From: Candidatus Bathyarchaeota archaeon
GTDB taxonomy: Archaea > Thermoproteota > Bathyarchaeia > TCS64
Assembly: GCA_003662205.1 (NCBI GenBank)
Contig: QMXQ01000076.1
Coordinates: 1 to 7,236, forward strand
Length of the DNA stretch: 7,236 nt
Reading direction: 5' to 3'
Part shown: positions 1 through 4,757 of the stretch, one piece after another
Position numbering within the stretch: position 1 is the first letter of the stretch
Layout of the letters: every line of letters begins with the position of its first letter
The notes under the pieces: model-generated
Database searches by the model: none
The model's input: only the letters and a program-made list of their open reading frames with translations
What the model was told of the DNA's origin: nothing
Position numbers and translations under genes: made by a program

Positions 1-84
1 ATATTAGATTATAAAACTAAAATATGGCAAAGTGGATTTTCTTTTCTATATGAAGATTAATCTTGTATAAAACAAAACCAGAGC

Positions 85-99
85 GTCTTTTCAAAAGAC
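85..99. repeat. Perfect 7-bp inverted repeat with 1-nt centre
   Basis: The arms are GTCTTTT (85-91) and AAAAGAC (93-99) around a single C. The dyad lies 3 bp upstream of a TATA-like TTTATACA (102-109). That position would suit an operator bound by a dimeric archaeal regulator, but no gene follows this putative box closely. The repeat is seen directly; the regulatory role is inference, and AT-rich DNA yields such dyads by chance fairly often. Confidence 0.4.
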
Positions 100-135
100 A
101 GTTTATACATTTGCTGATTTAATTAAACGGTTATT

Positions 136-161
136 CGTTTAGCCTGATAGAACGTTTAGCC
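136..161. repeat. 9-bp direct repeat CGTTTAGCC, two copies
   Basis: CGTTTAGCC occurs at 136-144 and again at 153-161, exactly 17 bp apart start to start. AAACG at 125-129 forms an inverted match with the CGTTT of the first copy. The block lies about 50 bp upstream of the TATA box of the gene starting at 240, so it could be a tandem regulator site or a remnant of a recombination site. Function is unknown. Confidence 0.4.
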
Positions 162-200
162 ATGGAGGTTTATTTTATTGTTTCAGTTCACTAGTAAAAG

Positions 201-219
201 GTGCGCAAAAATTTTAAAT
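201..219 (+). promoter_or_regulatory. TATA/BRE-like promoter of the LEA14-like gene
   Basis: TTTTAAAT at 212-219 is preceded by a purine-rich BRE-like stretch (GCGCAAAAA). The box centre is about 24-25 bp upstream of the ATG at 240, the usual archaeal distance from TATA box to transcription start. No Shine-Dalgarno sequence precedes the ATG. The transcript is therefore probably leaderless and starts at or next to the A of the ATG. Confidence 0.55.
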
Positions 220-239
220 CTGAAAAGTAAGAAGCAATC

Positions 240-734
240 ATGGTTCAAACCCGAGATAATGTAAATATAAAAACAGCAATCATATTAATATCGATATTTG
301 GATTTTTCATTTTAGTAGGTTTAGAATACACCCACATAACTAATTCCTTATATGCACTTGAATTTGAGACCATAGATTTTGCATTAAAAGATGTTTCTAT
401 ATTACCACCATCAGCCACACTTTTGGTCATTTATGAGATAAAGAATCCAACCAACGTAAAATTTGAGATGATGTGGGATGTTGACATATATGTAGGTGAA
501 ACATATATCACTACTTTGAAAAGTGATATCGAGACAATAAGAGCTAAAGATACATCTAGGTTCATTACTGAAGCGCACATTAGCTCTTCAACACTTGGTC
601 TAATGATGTCTGGAGAATTAGAAAACATGGAGCCAACATTTTCAGGGACTATTAAAGTAACGGCCAAATTGTTTGGTATTTTCCCAATCAACCTAAAACT
701 TGACGCGAGTAAATTCTTGTATCCCCGGAAGTGA
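240..734 (+). CDS. Membrane-anchored LEA14/WHy-domain-like protein
   Basis: This 164-residue protein has a short basic N-terminus (to about residue 11) and one hydrophobic segment (about 12-28), which fits a signal anchor or uncleaved signal. A beta-rich domain follows (about 40-155). The domain resembles the LEA_2/WHy (water stress and hypersensitive response) fold. It carries the typical '(I)KNPTNV' strand and turn at residues 67-73, then alternating hydrophobic strands ending in FGIFPINLKL. Archaeal LEA14-like proteins of this kind are usually small, lipid- or membrane-anchored and outside the cytoplasm; their exact job is unknown, and binding or stabilising roles have been proposed. ATG 240 is chosen because a TATA box lies at leaderless distance. 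The gene is AT-rich with many ATA and AAA codons, unlike the genes right of 1400. It ends 25 bp before a convergent GIY-YIG gene. Fold assignment is moderately sure; function is unassigned. Confidence 0.7.
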   Translation: MVQTRDNVNIKTAIILISIFGFFILVGLEYTHITNSLYALEFETIDFALKDVSILPPSATLLVIYEIKNPTNVKFEMMWDVDIYVGETYITTLKSDIETIRAKDTSRFITEAHISSSTLGLMMSGELENMEPTFSGTIKVTAKLFGIFPINLKLDASKFLYPRK

Positions 735-764
735 AACTGAACGCGCGTTCTTTCGCTTTTCACT
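730..764. terminator. Nested inverted repeat spanning two convergent stop codons
   Basis: Outer arms AGTGAAA (730-736) and TTTCACT (758-764) match perfectly. They enclose a perfect 12-bp palindrome GAACGCGCGTTC (739-750) and a T-rich run (748-760, with Ts on the plus strand). The outer arms contain both stop codons: TGA at 732-734 for the left gene and TCA at 760-762 (TGA on minus) for the right gene. The placement suggests a bidirectional terminator. For the plus-strand transcript the T-rich run also fits archaeal intrinsic termination. The termination role is inferred from placement. Confidence 0.45.
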
Positions 765-1182
765 CCCAACAATGGATATCAACCTTACGAGGTATAGGGC
801 CTCTTGCTCCGGAGTTGATCACACGTAAATTCCGTCCAGAATATGTTCGGACCCCCTGAGTGTTTTCAGGTGGCTCTAAACACCAAATGAGAAGATTTTC
901 TGCATCCCTTATACGGGCATAAGACATTCTCTGTCCAGGTTGTAGCATAAGATATCCAAAACGAACTCTGACTCCTCGAGCATCTCCCAGCCAGTCTCTG
1001 TAATGTTGAGAAAGGCGTTTACCAAAATCTTGCCAGTACGTCATGCCGATATAAAGAAGCCGCTCAGGGAAGTTGCCCCATATCCTTGTAATTGCGTATA
1101 GCCCATAATCCGATCCCTCTCTAAAATCTATTGCGTCATCCAATCTATAAGGTCCATACCACCTGAAACGAAGGGTCTCCAT
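760..1182 (-). CDS. Small stand-alone GIY-YIG domain protein
   Basis: With the start at 1182 this is a 140-residue protein that is nearly all GIY-YIG domain. The two signature strands appear as G-L-Y (27-29) and Y-I-G (44-46). They are followed by Arg56 and His60 in the spacing seen in I-TevI-type domains (R-x3-H), Glu95 in 'DAENLLIW', and a 'PPEN' turn with Asn107 twelve residues later, as in UvrC-like members. The catalytic set of a DNA-cleaving GIY-YIG nuclease is therefore largely present. No extra DNA-binding or zinc domain is visible, so the target is unknown. The frame stays open upstream to a TTG at 1359, but the added residues are low-complexity and basic. A TATA box centred about 25 bp before the ATG at 1182 favours a leaderless start there; ATG 1191, three codons earlier in the same frame, is the alternative. 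AT-richer than the genes to its right. It could be a DNA repair, restriction or mobile-element remnant enzyme. Confidence 0.7.
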   Translation of the reverse strand: METLRFRWYGPYRLDDAIDFREGSDYGLYAITRIWGNFPERLLYIGMTYWQDFGKRLSQHYRDWLGDARGVRVRFGYLMLQPGQRMSYARIRDAENLLIWCLEPPENTQGVRTYSGRNLRVINSGARGPIPRKVDIHCWE

Positions 1183-1202
1183 AAATTTCATTTTTTTAAC
1201 AA

Positions 1203-1210
1203 TATATAAA
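1203..1210 (-). promoter_or_regulatory. TATA box of the GIY-YIG gene
   Basis: On the minus strand the sequence reads TTTATATA. Its centre is 24-25 bp upstream of the ATG at 1182, the same spacing as at the LEA14-like gene. There is no Shine-Dalgarno sequence, which supports a leaderless transcript and the short 140-residue product. Confidence 0.5.
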
Positions 1211-1351
1211 AATTTGATGATGATGTTATTTTCATTATCAGATGAATCTCTCATAAGATTTTTCCTTTTCTGTTTAAAGTTATGGATTTGAAAAGCCCTT
1301 TTCAACATTTTTGAGGCGGTTTTATTTAGTCTTAAGTTTTGAGTAGGACAA

Positions 1352-1358
1352 TTATACA
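1352..1358 (+). promoter_or_regulatory. Candidate TATA box of the HD-domain gene
   Basis: TTATACA at 1352-1358 would place transcription start near 1381, giving a leader of about 30 nt that includes the GGAGG at 1401-1405. A second TATA-like element, CATATATC (1376-1383), would start transcription around 1406, inside or past that ribosome site, so it fits less well. The region 1183-1412 is an AT-rich divergent promoter region with no gene of its own. Confidence 0.35.
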
Positions 1359-1400
1359 ATCACACCTTAATTTTTCATATATCTCTATCAATTTCTTGAT

Positions 1401-1405
1401 GGAGG
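1401..1405 (+). promoter_or_regulatory. Shine-Dalgarno site that fixes a TTG start
   Basis: GGAGG lies 7 nt before TTG 1413. An in-frame TGA at 1410-1412 immediately precedes that TTG, so no earlier start in this frame is possible. The ATG at 1399 is in another frame. Confidence 0.7.
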
Positions 1406-1412
1406 CTTGTGA

Positions 1413-1964
1413 TTGGACGGCATCATAGCGTTTCTGAGGGCGGTGGGGAGACTGAAGGGGCTGCCGAGGACGGGTTGGCTGGAGGCTGGCGTCGAGGGGC
1501 CGGAGACGGTCGCGGAGCACAGCTTCAGGACCGCCGTCCTCGCCATGGTGCTCGCCGACCTCCGGGGGCTGGACGCAGGGAAGGCGATGAGGATGGCCCT
1601 GATCCACGACCTGGCCGAGGCGAAGACGGGGGACCTGACGCCGGAGCAGAGGAGGCGCCGAGGGGCAGCGCACACCAGGGAAGAGGAGGAGGCGATGACC
1701 CTGATCCTCTCCACGCTGCCCGAACCCCTGGCCGAGAGCTACCACGCCCTCTGGAGGGAGTACCGGGAGGCCACCTCCCCCGAGGCGAAGATCGTCATCC
1801 AGGCGGACAGGGCTGAGATGCTCCTCCAAGCCCTGGAGTACGAGGAGGCGGGCGTCGACCCTTCGAGGCTCGACCGGTTCTGGCACGCCGAGACGGAGAG
1901 TCATCCATCCGAGCTAATTGAGGCGCTGACGGCAAAAAGAAGGAAGCGGAGAGCCGGGGTGTGA
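1413..1964 (+). CDS. HD-domain phosphohydrolase (YfbR/HDDC2-like)
   Basis: The 183-residue protein belongs to the HD superfamily of metal-dependent phosphohydrolases, in the group of YfbR/HDDC2-type 5'-deoxynucleotidases. Visible metal ligands are His36 in 'ETVAEHSFR', the His65-Asp66 doublet in 'ALIHDLAEAKTGD', and Asp132 in 'QADRAEMLLQAL'. Glu69 and Asp74 follow the HD pair as in the family. The length is typical. The likely reaction is removal of phosphate from deoxynucleoside monophosphates in the cytosol, relevant to nucleotide pool balance; substrate choice is inferred from the family. Translation starts at TTG, forced by the TGA just before it and supported by GGAGG at 1401-1405. It is the first gene of the GC-rich segment while its promoter region is AT-rich. 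It converges on the U32-like gene with only 14 bp between the two coding regions. Confidence 0.85.
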   Translation: MDGIIAFLRAVGRLKGLPRTGWLEAGVEGPETVAEHSFRTAVLAMVLADLRGLDAGKAMRMALIHDLAEAKTGDLTPEQRRRRGAAHTREEEEAMTLILSTLPEPLAESYHALWREYREATSPEAKIVIQADRAEMLLQALEYEEAGVDPSRLDRFWHAETESHPSELIEALTAKRRKRRAGV

Positions 1965-1978
1965 GGACGGAGCCCCGC

Positions 1979-2920
1979 TCACATCTTCCGGGTTGTCTTG
2001 GGAATAGCGAGGTCCGGCGCACCGACCTCCGAGACCTTCGCCTCGGGCCAGTTCTTCTCCACCAGGTCTATGATGCGCTCCGCGTAGACCACCTTATCCC
2101 TGACCAGCCTCTCTAGGCCGGTCCCCCATGGCTTGTAGAGGGCGTTGACGCTGGGGCCTGGCTCGATCTTGAAGTAGCACGGGGAGCAGACCCTCGCCAT
2201 CTCGGGCGTCTCGTAGAGCCTGTTGAAGCCGCCCCACGCGTCGAACAGGTAGACGTGGAGGTCCATCGGCATCCCCACCGCCCCCCGGATGGCCGCGAGC
2301 TGCGGCAGCGTCAGGTCTCCGACCGGGTTGAAGGTGTCCGCGCCCAGCATCTCCAGCACCTTCGCCCCCGCCGGGTTCGCGTGGCCCGCGAAGATGGAGA
2401 CCTTGAAGACGACGTCCCGGGGGATGCGGCCCACCTCCCTCAGCTTGTTGAGGGCGTAGAGGCCCCCCTCGCCGACGACGAGGAAGCCCCTGAAGCCGAG
2501 GTTGATGCTGTGCAGGATGTCATCGACAACCTGAATGAGCCCCTTCATGCCGCGGTACCGGATGCCGCAGAGCCCCCCCTCCGGCGTCGCCACCTGCCTC
2601 CCGATGTCCCAGAAGGCCCGGGGCCCCGGCGTCAGTATCACCTCCAGCTTCGCGTCGTGGGCCACCTGGGCGAACTCTTCCAGCTCCTCGTCGCTGAGGA
2701 GGGTCGACCCCATAACGGTGCTGATGAGGCGGTGGACGGCCACCCCCCTCCGGTCCATCTCGTCGATGAGGGCGTGGAGAACTGAGAGCCGCTCCACACC
2801 CGAGACCTCGATGCGGTAGTTGGCGCCGTCGGGGAAAGCGAGAGAAGAGGTCGGGAGATGATAGGCGTCCCCCTCGGGGAGGCCGATCTCGGCCAGCATC
2901 TTCGCCGTTTCTCGAAGCAT
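1979..2920 (-). CDS. Peptidase U32-family-like TIM-barrel protein
   Basis: The 313-residue protein looks like the group annotated as peptidase U32 (collagenase-like) that begins 'MLRETAKMLAEIGLPEGDAY-LP-SS'. Supporting blocks are the N-terminal motif (1-26), 'VFKVS...GHANP' (171-183), 'LGADTFNP..DLTLPQLAAIR' (192-212) and an acidic/aromatic segment 'DAWGGFNRLYE' (227-237). These suggest a TIM-barrel enzyme of unknown substrate; proteolysis is not demonstrated for this subgroup, and other U32 proteins act in RNA hydroxylation or ubiquinone synthesis. A CxxC pair (Cys245, Cys248) sits near the C-terminal part of the barrel and could bind metal or an Fe-S cluster. ATG 2920 is chosen over the upstream GTG at 2962 because GAGG lies 6 nt before it, the TATA box (2952-2959) lies inside the longer frame, and the family start is MLRETAK. 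It is separated from the nitroreductase gene upstream by its own promoter. Confidence 0.7.
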   Translation of the reverse strand: MLRETAKMLAEIGLPEGDAYHLPTSSLAFPDGANYRIEVSGVERLSVLHALIDEMDRRGVAVHRLISTVMGSTLLSDEELEEFAQVAHDAKLEVILTPGPRAFWDIGRQVATPEGGLCGIRYRGMKGLIQVVDDILHSINLGFRGFLVVGEGGLYALNKLREVGRIPRDVVFKVSIFAGHANPAGAKVLEMLGADTFNPVGDLTLPQLAAIRGAVGMPMDLHVYLFDAWGGFNRLYETPEMARVCSPCYFKIEPGPSVNALYKPWGTGLERLVRDKVVYAERIIDLVEKNWPEAKVSEVGAPDLAIPKTTRKM

Positions 2921-2951
2921 AAAACCCCTCGAATGAAACTGCGTTCCAATA

Positions 2952-2959
2952 TTATATAA
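2952..2959 (-). promoter_or_regulatory. TATA box of the U32-like gene
   Basis: TTATATAA (self-complementary) is centred about 35 bp upstream of ATG 2920. That predicts a leader of about 9 nt that still contains the GAGG at 2927-2930. Its AT-rich core stands out against the GC-rich surroundings, which supports a real promoter between two genes on the same strand. Confidence 0.55.
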
Positions 2960-3005
2960 CACTATATTCCATCCCCTCGGCGCCTCGGCGAGAGGAAAAC
3001 CCGCG

Positions 3006-3554
3006 CTACCTCAGGAACTCTGTGACCTGGTCGACGGTAAGCCTGGGAGGCGGCTTCGGGGTCTTTGCGGGCCATCCGAGGGCGATGGCGGCCACCAACT
3101 TCCACGGCTTACCGAGATGACGGGTGAGAGAGTCGAGGGCATAGTAGATGTCACCTATCCAGAGGGTGCCGAGGCCGAGGCTGTGGGCCTTCAGCAGCAT
3201 GTTCTGGATGGCGGCGGCGACGCTGTGCTCCTCCGTCGCCCAGCCCCGCTCGTTGATGTTCCACACCATGATGAGGACCGAGGCCTGCTTCATGACGCGG
3301 CAGGAGGCGAAGGACGACCCCATCCGCTCGGCCCCGATCTTCTCCGACAGGGCCTGGAGCTCGGAACGGAAGAGGTCGGTGAGCCTCCTCTTGGCGGCGC
3401 CCGTCAGCACGGTGAAGCGCCACTGCTGCCCGTTCTTCGCCGAGGGCGCCCACGTGGCGGCTTCCAGAACCTCGCGAACCAGCCCCAGCGAAACAGGACG
3501 ATCGATGTAGCTGCGGACACTCCGCCTTCCCCTGATCGCTTCGTCGAGCTCCAT
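3006..3554 (-). CDS. Nitroreductase-family FMN oxidoreductase
   Basis: The 182-residue protein fits the nitroreductase fold, which works as an FMN-bound homodimer and reduces nitro, quinone or related substrates with NAD(P)H. FMN-binding signatures are present: 'RRSVRSY' (10-16) for the phosphate, 'WAPSAKNGQQWRF' (35-47), 'SVAAAIQNMLLKAHSLGLGTLWIGD' in pieces across 111-135, and the C-terminal 'ALGWPAKTPKPPPR' (158-171). The length is in the range of compact archaeal members. The real substrate cannot be told from sequence. An in-frame ATG at 3605 would add 17 residues, but the TATA-like box at 3584-3591 would then fall inside the gene, and the family normally starts close to 'ELDEAIRGRRSVR', so ATG 3554 is preferred. 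The gene lies 72 bp downstream of nucleotidyltransferase 1 on the same strand. Confidence 0.88.
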   Translation of the reverse strand: MELDEAIRGRRSVRSYIDRPVSLGLVREVLEAATWAPSAKNGQQWRFTVLTGAAKRRLTDLFRSELQALSEKIGAERMGSSFASCRVMKQASVLIMVWNINERGWATEEHSVAAAIQNMLLKAHSLGLGTLWIGDIYYALDSLTRHLGKPWKLVAAIALGWPAKTPKPPPRLTVDQVTEFLR

Positions 3555-3583
3555 AAAGACCGATTTCAGAAGGGGGAAGGCGC

Positions 3584-3591
3584 TATTAAAA
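3584..3591 (-). promoter_or_regulatory. Candidate TATA box of the nitroreductase gene
   Basis: On the minus strand the sequence reads TTTTAATA, centred about 33 bp upstream of ATG 3554, predicting a leader of only about 6-7 nt. No good Shine-Dalgarno sequence lies between it and the ATG, in keeping with near-leaderless expression. Confidence 0.4.
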
Positions 3592-3626
3592 GATAGATCG
3601 CACATCTGAAGAGGAAGGATGGCATC

Positions 3627-4652
3627 TCACGCTGCAGGTTTGATGTATCCCGTGCTGGAGCCGGCGGCTCCGACGACAACCCTGTAGTAGTCCCTGTCGC
3701 CTGAGACCTGCTCTAGGATGCCCCTGAACTCGACCCGGTCGCCATCCTCGAAGATGTCGCAGAAGAGGCCCTCGTAGGAGACGATCTGCTCGACCTCCCC
3801 CGGGGCCTCCGCCTCCACGTTGTCCACTTGGTAGATGGCGGGGAGGTAGATGGACTCCCGGCTGTCCGTGATCTCCGCGGTCCCGGCCACGACGCCGCGC
3901 TGCCTGTAGACCCGGTCACCGTAGCCCTCCGTGATCTCGCCGTCGGTCCTGACGGGGTGAACGGAGAAGTAGGTGCCCCGGTATACGCCGTAGTTCCACC
4001 GCCTCTCGGCGAAGCCCATCAGCTCCTCGAAGCTCAGGGGGAACCTACGGGACCGGCTTCGGCTCCACGCCTCCAGCCTCTCGCGGCCGTAGGGCTGGAC
4101 TTCGCCATCCTCCCTCCTGGCCTCGATGAGCGCCTCCTTCAATCGTCGCGAGGCGGCCTGGCCGTAGACGGTGAGGTCGATGTCCGAGAACTTCGGATTG
4201 TGGCTTCCGGTGAGGAGGGAGCCCGTGACGCCGAGGTCCCCCCTCCTGACGCCTGAGAGGTCGGAGAGGAGGGTGACGAGGTCGATGAGCCTCTGCTCTA
4301 GCGGGTCTCCGGCGCCCCCGGCTAGGATGGATCGGAGGCGGCGGCGCGGATGGTAGTAGGTCTCGACGCTCGTGCGGAGCACGGAGGAGACGGTGATGTT
4401 CCTGACGGGGCAGTGGAACAGGTACTGGGGGTACCGCTCCCTCAGGAGGACGTAGGTGTTCTCCACCTGGGAGACGTGGTAGTAGGGGATGACCCGAGCA
4501 TAGCGGGTTCCTTTCCTACTCCACCTGCCGTCGGGGGAGGGGACGTACTTCAGGTACGCGGTGTACCTGTCGGGGGGGTGGAGGTAGCCCACGACGCAGA
4601 AGAGGAGCCCCTCAACCGTCTCGACGAAGTCCCTGTCCTTCGGCTTCTCCAT
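3627..4652 (-). CDS. Predicted archaeal nucleotidyltransferase, paralog 1 (COG2413-like)
   Basis: The 341-residue protein has a pol-beta/minimal nucleotidyltransferase core at about 118-180. The motif is Gly144-Ser145, then eleven residues, then Asp157-Ile-Asp159, where the two Asp would bind the catalytic metals. Before it lies an archaeal N-terminal region with 'GYLHPPDRY' and 'YLKYVP' (22-38). After it come a charged linker and a beta-rich C-terminal region ending 'YRVVVG' and 'GYIKPA' (323-340). The family is annotated as predicted nucleotidyltransferase; neither donor nucleotide nor acceptor is known. No third acidic residue in a strand following the core is obvious ('TYFSVHPV' at 227-234 lacks one). 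It transcribes divergently from the DRG GTPase gene and is a clear paralog of the protein encoded at 5924-6931. Its start at 4652 has a TATA-like element about 26 bp upstream and only a weak GGAAGG. Confidence 0.78.
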   Translation of the reverse strand: MEKPKDRDFVETVEGLLFCVVGYLHPPDRYTAYLKYVPSPDGRWSRKGTRYARVIPYYHVSQVENTYVLLRERYPQYLFHCPVRNITVSSVLRTSVETYYHPRRRLRSILAGGAGDPLEQRLIDLVTLLSDLSGVRRGDLGVTGSLLTGSHNPKFSDIDLTVYGQAASRRLKEALIEARREDGEVQPYGRERLEAWSRSRSRRFPLSFEELMGFAERRWNYGVYRGTYFSVHPVRTDGEITEGYGDRVYRQRGVVAGTAEITDSRESIYLPAIYQVDNVEAEAPGEVEQIVSYEGLFCDIFEDGDRVEFRGILEQVSGDRDYYRVVVGAAGSSTGYIKPAA

Positions 4653-4673
4653 GCCGGCGCCTTCCGATAGGAA

Positions 4674-4683
4674 TAGATTTTAC
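4674..4683 (-). promoter_or_regulatory. Candidate TATA element of nucleotidyltransferase 1
   Basis: On the minus strand the AT-rich stretch GTAAAATCTA is centred about 26 bp before ATG 4652, consistent with a leaderless start. The divergent intergenic region 4653-4757 (105 bp) must also hold the GTPase promoter. TTAAGAA near 4690-4696 on the plus strand is the best but weak candidate for that. Confidence 0.35.
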
Positions 4684-4757
4684 GCTCGGTTAAGAATGTT
4701 GATCAGAGGTCCGCGCACAAGCCGCCCGGCCCGATGGAGGTTCACGGGAGATAGGAC

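Larger units (their letters stand above)
1..239. other. AT-rich non-coding region at the left edge
   Basis: No convincing gene is visible here. The only ATG with a GGAGG-like context (162) opens a 10-codon frame ending at 194, too short to call. The stretch is strongly AT-rich, unlike the GC-rich DNA right of about 1400. It contains a short perfect inverted repeat (85-99), a TATA-like TTTATACA at 102-109 just after it, a 9-bp direct repeat (136-161), and the promoter of the gene starting at 240. No tRNA, rRNA or CRISPR structure was recognised. Whatever lies left of base 1 cannot be judged. Confidence 0.6.

Noticed and set aside
162..194. ATG with GGAGG in the left leader, possible small gene
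   Set aside because: It encodes only 10 residues, the GGAGG overlaps the ATG rather than preceding it, and there is no sign of selection on the product.
2255..2785. Long open frame on the plus strand opposite the U32-like gene
   Set aside because: It is low-complexity in His, Pro, Arg and Asp, typical of an antisense frame through GC-rich codons, and the minus-strand frame has clear family motifs.
2975..2990. Tandem 8-bp repeat CCTCGGCG between the nitroreductase and U32-like genes
   Set aside because: Two copies of a GC-rich octamer in a GC-rich genome are weak evidence; no structure or placement suggests function.
4734..4754. Six-codon frame with GGAGG just ahead of the GTPase gene, a possible regulatory short ORF
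   Set aside because: The GGAGG lies inside the little frame rather than before it, and GGAG at 4747-4750 is correctly placed for the GTPase ATG. Nothing else supports a leader peptide.
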